DNA of 34,269 bases. It comes from Carboxylicivirga marina (GTDB taxonomy: Bacteria; Bacteroidota; Bacteroidia; Bacteroidales; Marinilabiliaceae). Below are positions 23,756 to 33,507 of this stretch, in pieces. The first letter of the stretch is position 1; each line of letters opens with the position of its first letter. Where the stretch lies: assembly GCF_016612505.1 (NCBI RefSeq), contig NZ_JAENRR010000051.1, positions 1 through 34,269 on the forward strand, given 5' to 3'. The position numbers and the translations under genes are program-made. The notes under the pieces were generated by a model, which worked only from the letters and a program-made list of their open reading frames with translations, searched no databases and had not been told where the DNA came from.

Positions 23756-25672
23756 TTATTTCGATTGTTCATCGAGTAATTCAAGCTGTCCATCTTCGTT
23801 TTCAATAATCATTTGGTATTCCTCCATCCACCTTAATACTTTACTTAGTTCATCCTGCGGTGATTTAAGTGCGATTACTAAATCATCGTACGTCAGAGCT
23901 GACGACTGAAGTTTGTCAACAATTTGTTGTTGAATGCTGCCAAATTGTTCCACCGATAAATTTGTCTTTTTCATGCTTTGGCAGACATCGCAGAAACCAC
24001 AATTATCACTTTGTGTTTGTCCGAAATAGCGCAATAGTAGTTTGCTTCTGCAAATGTGGTTGGAGGTTCCATAATCGATAACACTGCTTATGCGTTGTTC
24101 GTATTGTTCTTTTCGGTCTTTATATACTTCTTTCGGCAAAGTAATGTATTTACTGTCTTCGCGCGAGGTTGTATAACTTATTAGGGGTGTTTTTTTCTGA
24201 GGTATGTATTTGATGATGCCTAGTTTACCCAACTTAACCAGATTCTGATAAATTGCATCTCTATTGGTATTCATCCGTTTTGCTAACAGTTCTTCATTGA
24301 TTGGGACATATTCAGTAAAAAGACCAGTGTATGAGCGAAGCAATAGTTTGATTAACTGGTCGAAATCTTCGTTGGCTACCTGAAACTTATACAAATCATC
24401 GCGACGTGTAATGAAATGTACTTTGGCTGATAGCTGCAATTCTTCTGTAAATTCTAAATAACCAGCCCGTTGAAGAATCTTAAGGCTGTTGAATACAGTC
24501 ATCATATTCATTCGGTAACTTTTACAAAATAGAGGTAAGTTAAAATCATATACCATCCCAAAACCACTGCCTACTGCTAATTGAAAGAAGTTACCTAATG
24601 CTTCATATACTGCTAATATTTTGTCTTTTTCGGGAAAAGAAACCGAAATACTTCGCTTTAAGCGTACATTATCGTTGTTAGACCATAGAAGTACAGCGAA
24701 AGCTTTTTTACCATCGCGACCAGCACGACCAGCTTCCTGGTAATAGGCTTCCAATGAGTCTGGTGCGTCCATATGTACGACCAGACGAACATCAGGTTTG
24801 TCGATGCCCATGCCAAATGCATTAGTCGAAACAATGATTCTGATTTCACCATTAGTCCATAGTTTCTGACGCTTGTCTTTTACTTCAAGGGGCATGCCGG
24901 CATGAAACGAACTTGCAGAAATGCCGTTTTTTACAAGAAGTTCACTGTACTCTTGTGTTTTTTTACGATTACGAACATAAACGACAGCACTGCCGGGTAC
25001 TTTATTAATGATATTGAGCAATTGTTGTTCTTTATCCTCTGCTTGTCGGACAACGTAAACCAGGTTGTCGCGTTTAAAACTCTTTTGAAAGAGATTCTTC
25101 TTCTTAAACAGTAAGCGCTTTTGTATGTCATCGGCCACTTCAGGAGTTGCGGTTGCAGTTAGTGCCAGAATGGGTGTTTCAGGTAATAACTGACGTATTT
25201 CTGAAATGTTGAGATATGATGGTCTAAAGTCATAACCCCATTGCGAAATACAATGTGCCTCATCAATGGCCAGTAGGTTAACATTCATTTGCTTCACCTT
25301 TTCCTGAAACAGGTCGGTGCCTAATCGCTCCGGTGAAATATATAAGAATTTGGTTCCTCCAAATATGCAATTATCTAGTGTGATATTAATCTCATCACGC
25401 ATCAAACCTGAATAAATGGCCGATGCTTTGATATCTCTTTTTTTTAGGTTGTCAACCTGATCTTTCATTAAAGCGATTAATGGTGTAACAACAAGGCAAA
25501 TCCCTTCTTTGGCCATGGCAGGCACCTGAAAAGTCAGTGATTTGCCACCTCCTGTAGGCATTAGTCCGAGTGTATCATCTCCATTTGTTATGGATTTAAT
25601 AATATCTTCTTGCAAGGGGCGAAAGGTATCATAGCCCCAGTATTGCTTTAATATGTGATGAAAAATATCCAT
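23756..25672 (-). CDS. recQ: RecQ-family ATP-dependent DNA helicase
   Basis: A 638-residue 3'-5' DNA helicase for recombination and repair. Motif 0 is at FRPLQEDII (17-25), motif I is MPTGGGKS (38-45), motif II is the DEAH box IDEAHCISQWGYDFRPSY, motif III is LALTATATPEV, and motifs V-VI are STNAFGMGIDKPDVR and YYQEAGRAGRDG. A zinc-binding region carries the Cys set around HICRSKLLL and CGFCDVC. After it comes a short helical segment of about 60 residues (ALTYDDLVIALKSPQDELSK) and no recognisable HRDC domain, so this is a short RecQ form often seen as an extra copy in Bacteroidota. A minus-strand TAACTTTG (25687-25680) is only 8 bp from the ATG, which would make the mRNA nearly leaderless. 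It probably shares a transcript with miaA. Confidence 0.93.
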   Translation of the reverse strand: MDIFHHILKQYWGYDTFRPLQEDIIKSITNGDDTLGLMPTGGGKSLTFQVPAMAKEGICLVVTPLIALMKDQVDNLKKRDIKASAIYSGLMRDEINITLDNCIFGGTKFLYISPERLGTDLFQEKVKQMNVNLLAIDEAHCISQWGYDFRPSYLNISEIRQLLPETPILALTATATPEVADDIQKRLLFKKKNLFQKSFKRDNLVYVVRQAEDKEQQLLNIINKVPGSAVVYVRNRKKTQEYSELLVKNGISASSFHAGMPLEVKDKRQKLWTNGEIRIIVSTNAFGMGIDKPDVRLVVHMDAPDSLEAYYQEAGRAGRDGKKAFAVLLWSNNDNVRLKRSISVSFPEKDKILAVYEALGNFFQLAVGSGFGMVYDFNLPLFCKSYRMNMMTVFNSLKILQRAGYLEFTEELQLSAKVHFITRRDDLYKFQVANEDFDQLIKLLLRSYTGLFTEYVPINEELLAKRMNTNRDAIYQNLVKLGKLGIIKYIPQKKTPLISYTTSREDSKYITLPKEVYKDRKEQYEQRISSVIDYGTSNHICRSKLLLRYFGQTQSDNCGFCDVCQSMKKTNLSVEQFGSIQQQIVDKLQSSALTYDDLVIALKSPQDELSKVLRWMEEYQMIIENEDGQLELLDEQSK

Positions 25673-25811
25673 TGAATAGCAAAGTTAATATTATGCCATC
25701 AGACAATGGTTAGTTGGTCTGATAAAATTCGTAAACTATTGAAATTGAGTTGGTAATTGTGAGTTAAATTTGACTATGAAAAAATAACTTTGTAATATTT
25801 CACAATTAAAG

Positions 25812-25840
25812 TTGTTGTGAATAATTTTTTACTACTTTTG
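25812..25840 (+). promoter_or_regulatory. Promoter of guaB
   Basis: TACTTTTG (25833-25840) matches TAnnTTTG exactly. A TTG at 25812-25814 lies 18 bp upstream. The leader before the ATG at 25873 would be about 25 bases. Confidence 0.65.
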
Positions 25841-25854
25841 CCAAAATTTTTTAA

Positions 25855-27342
<1,488 letters not shown>

Positions 27343-27362
27343 TATAAGAAAATACAGTATAT

Positions 27363-27398
27363 AAAAAAGAGGCTTTTCAATTGAAAAGCCTCTTTTTT
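27363..27398. terminator. Perfect 36-bp palindromic bidirectional terminator
   Basis: An 18-bp arm (27363-27380: AAAAAAGAGGCTTTTCAA) is followed at once by its exact complement (27381-27398). The A-run and T-run at the ends act as the T-tract on each strand. It serves both guaB (ends 27342) and the convergent aminopeptidase gene (ends 27428). Confidence 0.9.
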
Positions 27399-27427
27399 AT
27401 TTTGCAATCAATGCAAAAATGACGATG

Positions 27428-29989
27428 TTAATAATACTTGTTTTTAATGGTATAGGCTCGTTTCGTCAAATCTGTATTCTGAAGTACTTTTAGCTTAAGG
27501 TGTTTAGGGTAATTGGGGTTATTCGTCAGGAACTGATTGCTTATATCGAAAGCTTTTTGTGATGAGTGACCACTAAAGCTATTACCCAACCAGCCAATAG
27601 GGAAGAAGATATCTCCTGTCAATTGGATTTCTTCCAATTGCTCAAGTGTTTTGTGTAGGTAACGCACCGACTGTTTCGTTCTTAATGGGTGGTGCAGATT
27701 TGCCAATGCGTTTTGTACCCATCCTTCCTTACTTCTGTTTTCTACCTTTGATAATGATAAAAAGAATTCATCGCGCTGAGCAGCATTATCTGATAGAGTT
27801 GGGAGAAGAAATGCCAATTTCTCTTTGTTATGCTGGCTCTTAAGCTGATTTGCTACGTAAGTTTGTAATTCTTCTGAGCGGGCATGTTCTTTTATACTCA
27901 ATTGAGTAACAAGGCTTATCAGGTCATTGTCACTAAAGCTGATGCTATTAATGTTTACTTCGCCAACCGTTATTTTTGCCAATTGGTCAATTGATTCATT
28001 GCTCAATGCTATATTGCTCCACAATCTAAAAAGTGTTTTCTTGTTTGCAATACTTTCATGTTTATCAATACAGGCGTAAATTGATTCTTCCAGTGCAGGA
28101 GCTAGTTCAACTCTTCGAATTTCAGGTATGAATTTCCAATATGCCGTTTGCAATTGTTTACTCAGTTGATTTAAGATTATTGGATTCGTTTCGGTGGTAA
28201 CACCTTTGGTGAGGTAAGTAATGAACTCATCAGGATGGATATCGCCATCGAGAAAGTTTTCATATAAATTAATGACCATTCTGCCGCGCAATAATTCATC
28301 AGACAATGAACAAGTTTGGTTCAGCCAGTACTCAGATTGTGGATTTGTGAGTCGAACTAAGCCATAGCCAACATCATCGGCTAAAAATAGTGTGTTCTCT
28401 AGTTCCAGGTTTTCTTCAATGCTAATCTTTGCATCGTACATCTGGTATTGCAGGTGCGATGATTCATTTTGAAGAATATTTATCTCCTGCGGCCAATAAG
28501 TCTTTGGAGAAGCTAAGCCTTGATGTTCGGCTATCTGTTTTAATCGCCATGAATCGTTGTGCTGTGTTGATGGTTCGAAGAACAAGACGGGTCGACCAGG
28601 TTCAAATACCCAGGCATTGCTCCATACTTTTAAGTCACTCTCAGTGTGTTTATCAATGCAGTCAATCAAATCGTTCCACGATGCATTTCCATAGGCATTA
28701 TTGGCAACATATTCACGAATACCTGTTTTTAAGTTCTCAACTCCGGCAATGTTTTCAAGTTGCTTCATCACAATAGGCGATTTGTGGTAGATTATTCCGC
28801 CATATAGAGTGCCGGCATTCTTCAGGTTTTTAAGTTTTTGACCGATTGGGTTAGCACCGGCAGTTCGGTCAACTGAATAAGATGCAGGAAAATGTGCCAT
28901 TAAAAAGCGTAAATCGTGGTTCATATCCGGAAACCAAGGTTGTGTTATTTTATCTGCCATAAAGTTGGCAAACACTTCTTTGAGCCATACTTCATCAAAC
29001 CAGGGCATGGTTACCAAATCACCAAACCACATGTGAGCCGTTTCGTGCGCAATTAAATTTGCACGGGCTAATTCTTCATTGCGAGTAGGGTTTTCATCCA
29101 GAAATATTTTTTCGGCGCGATAATAAGTAGCTCCTGGGTGTTCCATGCCACCAAATTGAAAGGATGGAATAGCTACTAAATTGTAGGTTTCGAAAGGGTA
29201 ATCGTAATTGGTAAAATCCTCCAGCCAGTCTAGCGATGTCAAAGTCTGCCTGAATACTTCTTCAATATTTCTATTGTACTTGGCTGAGTCATCGACCATG
29301 TGATACATGCCTATGTTTTTGCCATTCCATTTAACTGAATCATATTGGTAAGTACCTGCTGAAAATGCCCATAAGTAGGTGCTGATTGGTTGTGAAGGCG
29401 CAAATTCAAGTATGGTTCTTCCTTCTTTGGCTTGTTTAATGGTTGGCTCACCATTTGCTATGCCCGTCCAGCTTTCAGGAATTTCCATTTTGACTGCAAA
29501 GCGCCCTTTGATATCAGGTTGATCAAAACATGGTATGGCTGTGCGAGCTCTGTCGGGTACGAATAAGGCATAGAAATAATCGTTGTTACGATTTAATGCG
29601 CCATCGCCTAAAGTAAATTGAACTTGAACCGTATTCGTGCCTTTATTGAGCATCGAAGCTGGCAGTTTTATGTGCTCATTTATAATATCCAGTTCTTTAA
29701 CCGACTGATCGTTTATTGTTAAGGCATGCAGTTGATTATTGCTGGCCTTAAAGTCTAGATAAACAGTTTCTTTGGTTTTTAAATCAAATTCTATTGTAGA
29801 TGTACCATCTATCGGTTCATCTTTATCGTCAGGAACAATTATCGATAGTTGATAATTTAAGTCACTTATAAGCGTAGCGCGATGCTTGGCCAGCTGATGG
29901 CTCACACCATTTTCGGGTGCGGGTTTTTGGTAAATACTACATCCAAACAGGAAGACAGATAATAGTCCAATTAAAGTATATTTTGTCAT
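27428..29989 (-). CDS. M1 family aminopeptidase lipoprotein
   Basis: An 853-residue protein. The signal peptide ends at Cys17 (SVFLFGC), so it is probably a periplasmic or surface lipoprotein. The gluzincin site is HETAH (His315, Glu316, His319) with Glu338 in KEVFANF, exactly 18 residues after His319. The exopeptidase motif is represented by GGMEHPG, preceding HETAH, instead of the classical GAMEN. The C-terminal half is a helical repeat domain (SKLEERLE-like helices such as LSIKEHARSEELQTY). Such enzymes remove N-terminal residues from peptides. It is divergent from the DUF4136 gene and ends near the guaB terminator. Confidence 0.93.
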   Translation of the reverse strand: MTKYTLIGLLSVFLFGCSIYQKPAPENGVSHQLAKHRATLISDLNYQLSIIVPDDKDEPIDGTSTIEFDLKTKETVYLDFKASNNQLHALTINDQSVKELDIINEHIKLPASMLNKGTNTVQVQFTLGDGALNRNNDYFYALFVPDRARTAIPCFDQPDIKGRFAVKMEIPESWTGIANGEPTIKQAKEGRTILEFAPSQPISTYLWAFSAGTYQYDSVKWNGKNIGMYHMVDDSAKYNRNIEEVFRQTLTSLDWLEDFTNYDYPFETYNLVAIPSFQFGGMEHPGATYYRAEKIFLDENPTRNEELARANLIAHETAHMWFGDLVTMPWFDEVWLKEVFANFMADKITQPWFPDMNHDLRFLMAHFPASYSVDRTAGANPIGQKLKNLKNAGTLYGGIIYHKSPIVMKQLENIAGVENLKTGIREYVANNAYGNASWNDLIDCIDKHTESDLKVWSNAWVFEPGRPVLFFEPSTQHNDSWRLKQIAEHQGLASPKTYWPQEINILQNESSHLQYQMYDAKISIEENLELENTLFLADDVGYGLVRLTNPQSEYWLNQTCSLSDELLRGRMVINLYENFLDGDIHPDEFITYLTKGVTTETNPIILNQLSKQLQTAYWKFIPEIRRVELAPALEESIYACIDKHESIANKKTLFRLWSNIALSNESIDQLAKITVGEVNINSISFSDNDLISLVTQLSIKEHARSEELQTYVANQLKSQHNKEKLAFLLPTLSDNAAQRDEFFLSLSKVENRSKEGWVQNALANLHHPLRTKQSVRYLHKTLEQLEEIQLTGDIFFPIGWLGNSFSGHSSQKAFDISNQFLTNNPNYPKHLKLKVLQNTDLTKRAYTIKNKYY

Positions 29990-30089
29990 TGTATTTAATT
30001 TTGACTTCTAAAATAATGAATCAATGTATATCTTTCTTCATGTGTGATATATTTCATATGGTATATGTAAAAACTTTCTCATCACCTTA

Positions 30090-30119
30090 TTGTTTCCTTC
30101 CTACATAAAACTAACTTTA
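30090..30119 (+). promoter_or_regulatory. Promoter of the DUF4136 lipoprotein gene
   Basis: TTG (30090-30092), a 19-bp spacer, then TAACTTTA (30112-30119), a 7/8 match to TAnnTTTG. Transcription would start near 30126, which rules against the ATG at 30125 and supports the ATG at 30152. Confidence 0.5.
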
Positions 30120-30151
30120 CTCGTATGATTTTTTCAACCAAATTAATAACA

Positions 30152-30739
30152 ATGAAACAATTTTTGACCTTAACTTGTATTGCCTTTATTTTCGGTGCCT
30201 GCTCAGGTATTAAAACGACTTCAGATTATGACCCAACAGTAGATTTTACTCAGTATAAAACAGCTGAGTTTTATGGATGGGACAAAAACACCACCGATGA
30301 TTTAAATACGTTTGATCGTAAGCGAATTGAAGCTGCCTTTACTGAAGAATTCAAGAAAAGAGGAATTGAACTTGTAGACAAAGGAAGCGGTGGAGACTTA
30401 ATCGTAAGTTTGTATCTGATTAATGAAGAAAAAACACAAACGCGAGCAACTACTACGCATCGAAGCTCAAATGTACATGTTTATGTAGGTATTGGTGGTT
30501 ATTATGGTTATGGACCTGGATGGGGATATGGACCAGGTTGGGGTGGATACACAACAACGCACATTGAAGATATCGATTATAATGTTGGCACCTTGGTGTG
30601 TTCTGTGTTCGATAGCGAAGAAAAGCAATTGATTTTTGAGAGTGCAGCCAGTAAAACCATCGATGAAAATCCGCAGTTAAGGAAGAAAAGTATTCCTTAT
30701 GTGGTTCGCTCTATTATGAGGAAATTCCCAAAGAAGTAA
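30152..30739 (+). CDS. DUF4136 domain lipoprotein
   Basis: A 195-residue protein from the ATG at 30152 (MKQFLTLTCIAFIFGACSG), with a lipobox ending in Cys17. An ATG at 30125 would put nine extra residues before the signal. After the signal comes SDYDPTVDFTQYKTAEFYGW and RKRIEAAFTEEFKKRGIELV, typical of DUF4136. A glycine/tyrosine/tryptophan-rich insert (GYYGYGPGWGYGPGWGGY) sits mid-protein, and the domain ends in DENPQLRKKSIPYVVRSIMRKFP. Members are envelope lipoproteins of unknown role. The Gly/Tyr insert contains a near-duplicate GPGWGYGPGWGGY. A promoter precedes it and a T-run hairpin follows. Confidence 0.85.
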   Translation: MKQFLTLTCIAFIFGACSGIKTTSDYDPTVDFTQYKTAEFYGWDKNTTDDLNTFDRKRIEAAFTEEFKKRGIELVDKGSGGDLIVSLYLINEEKTQTRATTTHRSSNVHVYVGIGGYYGYGPGWGYGPGWGGYTTTHIEDIDYNVGTLVCSVFDSEEKQLIFESAASKTIDENPQLRKKSIPYVVRSIMRKFPKK

Positions 30740-30758
30740 TTTCTAATTATAAACATAG

Positions 30759-30792
30759 AGCCCGGAGATTTAATTCTTCGGGCTTTTATTTT
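30759..30792 (+). terminator. Hairpin terminator with T-run
   Basis: A stem AGCCCGGAG (30759-30767) / CTTCGGGCT (30776-30784), mostly paired, followed by TTTATTTTTT. It serves the DUF4136 gene, and the convergent barrel gene begins its 3' end at 30793. Confidence 0.8.
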
Positions 30793-32229
30793 TTAAAAGC
30801 GGGCATTCCACCTTAACTCAACCCCCTTAAAGTCGAGTACTTCGTAACATACACCAGCACTACAGGCTGGGCCGCCACGTCGCTCGCCTGCAAAAAGTTG
30901 AATTGTATGCTTCTGGTCTAATTTGTAACGCAAGGTTCCGCTGAGCCAAAGTTTATCGGTTTCTGTTACAAAATTATCATTACTCCACTCTGACAAGGTC
31001 CCTATAAATAGGCGTGAGTCATATCGGAAGGTGAGAGCACCTACATAGTTTTGATTGGATTTGTCCGATCTGTCAAAGGTTTGATATTCCAACTCTATTA
31101 ATACGCCTTGTTTGGTTTTAAAAGGAACATCTATATTGGTACCTGCTGAGATTCTATCCATTTCACCTTTTAATGGGTCATTTGCATAGTCGATAAACAG
31201 TTTAGCGTCAGTTGAGTTAATGGTTGACGATACTTCAGCAAACCACTCGCTATAGGTTAGTGTTTTACCAATATCATTATTGGCAACTGTATGGTTTAGA
31301 GTTATCAATGTTTTATCACTAGCCTGATAAAAGGCTTCTAGCTGAAAGCCTGTTTCATTATCTGGTTGCAGAACATGTGTGCTTCTGTTTAATACCCGGT
31401 ACGAATGTTCTTTAACAAGAGCTGGCGGTTCATTAATGCCTGAACCTATCACGAAATTATCATAGTTTTTCATTTCTGCACTCAGGCCAATTTTACCCAA
31501 GCTGAAGTTTAACGAGGCATATAACGCATGCCCTTTTGACTGGCTATTGACCGTTGTGGCATAGGCTGTGTAATAGTTCAAAAATGAAAATAGCCGACCG
31601 TTTAACGTTGTCATTGCATAATCGCTTGTTGCTGCCTTGTTCGATAAGCGCATATAAGTGCCACTAATGGTTTGCTTCAATAGTTTATACTCGGCAGATA
31701 GGGCGGCAATTTCATCATCGCGTCTGTTTTGCCAACTATCGGTAGGGGGTATTAAATTGTTAAGAACAAAACCATAGCTGGCTTTGATAGCATATTTTTT
31801 ATGACGATATCCAGCTGATGCACCCATGATGTCACGATAGAAATATTGCTTACTTCTAAAGCTGATGTCTTCAATCACGGCACCTTGTATTTCGTAAGAA
31901 CGCAAAAGGATGCCACGGCCAATAGTTTCATTAAAATTACCAGCTTTAAATTCCCAACCTTTGGATCGATAGTTTAATCCCATCCATCCAGGTTCGATAT
32001 AATTACGATCTGAATAGGGTGTTAAATAATACTGAAAACCCGAATTGACTTTTAGTTTCTGATATCGATAATTAATATTGATCTTGTTGTAGAGAGCATT
32101 AAAAGGGTCCTCATTAGCAGTTGGTAATTCCCCATATTGATATTCCATCAGGCTGGTACCTGAAACTTGTGCCTCTGCTTGATTAAAACTCAAGGTAATT
32201 ACTGCAATGAAAATCAATACATACCTCAT
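30793..32229 (-). CDS. Outer-membrane barrel protein, DUF6029-like, with C-x4-C loop
   Basis: A 478-residue protein with a signal peptide (1-20, cut near AEAQ). The mature part is a large barrel with repeated strand-turn units (LKVNSGFQYYLTPYSDRNYI, FKAGNFNETIGRGILLRSYE, INEPPALVKEHSYRVLNRST). The end reads HTIQLFAGERRGGPACSAGVC, then YEVLDFKGVELRWNARF, so Cys456 and Cys461 sit in the loop before the last strand, predicted to be extracellular because the last strand ends at the periplasm with the terminal Phe. The DUF6029 assignment is by sequence resemblance. It is the last gene of a three-gene operon and overlaps the TlpA-like gene by 4 bp (ATGA-type). Function unknown; the redoxin neighbours suggest that cysteine chemistry matters. 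Confidence 0.72.
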   Translation of the reverse strand: MRYVLIFIAVITLSFNQAEAQVSGTSLMEYQYGELPTANEDPFNALYNKININYRYQKLKVNSGFQYYLTPYSDRNYIEPGWMGLNYRSKGWEFKAGNFNETIGRGILLRSYEIQGAVIEDISFRSKQYFYRDIMGASAGYRHKKYAIKASYGFVLNNLIPPTDSWQNRRDDEIAALSAEYKLLKQTISGTYMRLSNKAATSDYAMTTLNGRLFSFLNYYTAYATTVNSQSKGHALYASLNFSLGKIGLSAEMKNYDNFVIGSGINEPPALVKEHSYRVLNRSTHVLQPDNETGFQLEAFYQASDKTLITLNHTVANNDIGKTLTYSEWFAEVSSTINSTDAKLFIDYANDPLKGEMDRISAGTNIDVPFKTKQGVLIELEYQTFDRSDKSNQNYVGALTFRYDSRLFIGTLSEWSNDNFVTETDKLWLSGTLRYKLDQKHTIQLFAGERRGGPACSAGVCYEVLDFKGVELRWNARF

Positions 32230-32711
32230 TGAATGAAAAGTTTAATTTGGTGTTCGATTTCTTTTTCATCACCTATATTCCACCCTTCGTGCCTGTAGCG
32301 CACTGTTCCTTTGTTATCTACCAAAAGTAAAGTAGGTAAGGCGGTAATGTTAAGTTCATTCATCAACTCGTTATTGATATCTGAAATAATCGGGTAGGAG
32401 AGCTTGAGCGTTTTACTTAGTGGAACAACTTTCGATATACTCCTGGGGCCATCGGTATTAATGCTAATAACACTAAGGCCTTTGTGATGATAGTTGTTAA
32501 ATAATTTTTCAATTTCAGGCATCGCTTTCATGCATGGTTTACACCACGATGCCCAAAAATCAACCACTGTAACTTCGTCTCCTTTTAATTCTGAATAACT
32601 CACCCATTCTCCATCCAGATTCTCTAACATAAAGTCAGGGATTGTTTGGGCCTGACCAATTGTGCTTACTGCCAGGAAAATAATGAGTAGTAAAAACTTG
32701 TCTAATTTCAT
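32226..32711 (-). CDS. TlpA/ResA-like periplasmic thiol-disulfide oxidoreductase
   Basis: A 161-residue protein with a signal peptide (1-22, MKLDKFLLLIIFLAVSTIGQ). The thioredoxin fold has active site WCKPC (Trp56, Cys57, Cys60) after VVDFWAS. The cis-proline position is intact (ALPTLLLVDNKGTV), so it should be able to exchange disulfides. It is probably exported and reduces or handles disulfides in the periplasm, as TlpA/ResA proteins do. It lies 2 bp downstream of the redoxin lipoprotein gene and overlaps the barrel gene start by 4 bp, so all three are probably on one mRNA. The redox partner is unknown; no DsbD/CcdA gene is in this window. Confidence 0.9.
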   Translation of the reverse strand: MKLDKFLLLIIFLAVSTIGQAQTIPDFMLENLDGEWVSYSELKGDEVTVVDFWASWCKPCMKAMPEIEKLFNNYHHKGLSVISINTDGPRSISKVVPLSKTLKLSYPIISDINNELMNELNITALPTLLLVDNKGTVRYRHEGWNIGDEKEIEHQIKLFIQ

Positions 32712-32713
32712 GT

Positions 32714-33283
32714 TTACAAACTATCATCGAGAATACTTAATGCCGCAGCTATGTCTTTTGAAGCCCCCTGTGTGCCTTTAAAAACAATGTCTCCATCTTT
32801 GTTAACTACAACAAGTCGGTCGTAGGTAGTGTTGTAATCAGATGCAACTTTGGATGCATTTAAAAGTAATGGAAATGTAATACCCGTTGTGTTTTTAAAG
32901 CCTTGTACCGAAGCTTTGGTGCCATTCCATTGATCTAAACCAATAATAGCAACATTTGAGTTGGAAGCATATGCATCTGCAATTTGTGTTTGTATTTTAG
33001 GCGCAGCTGTTTTACATGCCGGGCATGAATTGCCAAGAAAAAACATAACCAGCACCTTGTTGTCAAAATCTTGTAATGAAACGGTTGTACCACTTAATGA
33101 TGTCAGTGAAAAATCAGGTGCATCGCCCGAATTGTTACCTTTCATATCATCTGGGTTTTCTTGTTTTTTCATTTCATCTACCGGATCGTCAGCATCGCTA
33201 CATGCCATTTGGCCAAGTCCAATAATAACTGATACTATCAGTACCTTGGAAATCGATAAAAAGCTATTGAATTTCGTTTTCAT
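32714..33283 (-). CDS. Redoxin-domain lipoprotein (CPAC active site)
   Basis: A 189-residue lipoprotein (lipobox GQMAC, Cys28) with a charged linker (about 29-52: DADDPVDEMKKQENPDDMKG) and a redoxin/TlpA-type domain (about 55-189). The active site is NSCPACK (Cys87, Cys90) after VLVMFFLG. Unlike the neighbouring TlpA-like protein, the usual cis-proline before the strand is not seen: the equivalent stretch reads TTYDRLVVVNKDG. This points to altered substrate specificity or to a redoxin-type subfamily. It is first in the operon with the TlpA-like gene and the barrel gene. The upstream 224-bp region is shared with the divergent blaI-like gene and its predicted operators. No clear minus-strand TAnnTTTG was found there. 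Confidence 0.85.
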   Translation of the reverse strand: MKTKFNSFLSISKVLIVSVIIGLGQMACSDADDPVDEMKKQENPDDMKGNNSGDAPDFSLTSLSGTTVSLQDFDNKVLVMFFLGNSCPACKTAAPKIQTQIADAYASNSNVAIIGLDQWNGTKASVQGFKNTTGITFPLLLNASKVASDYNTTYDRLVVVNKDGDIVFKGTQGASKDIAAALSILDDSL

Positions 33284-33414
33284 ATTTTAAGATATTTATG
33301 TGTTTAAATATTTAGTCGGCTTATGCATATATTCCTTACATTTTTTTAGAACAATGTTTTTAATACTGTAAAAGCCTTTATAAACTAAGGTTTGTAGCGC
33401 TTATTTTGTTCTTT

Positions 33415-33500
33415 AACTTAAAAATAAATTATAAAACGTAAAAATAAGTTGATAAACTTAATAGTAAGTTGTAGGTTTGAATTGCTGATTAACTAACTTA
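33415..33500. promoter_or_regulatory. Array of five AACTTA/TAAGTT half-sites at the blaI-like promoter
   Basis: AACTTA is at 33415-33420, 33455-33460 and 33495-33500; its complement TAAGTT is at 33445-33450 and 33465-33470. Start-to-start steps are 30, 10, 10 and 30 bp, symmetric about the central AACTTA and near whole helical turns. The middle three make two overlapping inverted repeats, TAAGTT-GATA-AACTTA and AACTTA-ATAG-TAAGTT. They cover the predicted -33 element and spacer of the blaI-like gene, which is the expected place for an autorepressor operator. Confidence 0.6.
33449..33479 (+). promoter_or_regulatory. Promoter of the blaI-like gene
   Basis: TTG (33449-33451), a 20-bp spacer and TAGGTTTG (33472-33479), an exact TAnnTTTG match. 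It lies 28 bp before the ATG at 33508 and is embedded in the half-site array. Confidence 0.6.
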
Positions 33501-33507
33501 GTATAAC

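Noticed and set aside
25680-25687. Minus-strand TAACTTTG as a firm recQ promoter
   Set aside because: It is an exact -7 match but lies only 8 bp from the ATG, which would give a nearly leaderless mRNA, and the upstream TTG spacing (16 bp) is poor. Mentioned only in the recQ entry.
28429-28776. 115-residue plus-strand ORF inside the M1 aminopeptidase gene
   Set aside because: Antisense shadow of a gene with intact zinc-site motifs; no signal or domain.
32961-33290. 109-residue plus-strand ORF opposite the redoxin gene
   Set aside because: Shadow of the redoxin gene, which has a lipobox and CPAC active site; the ORF itself shows nothing.
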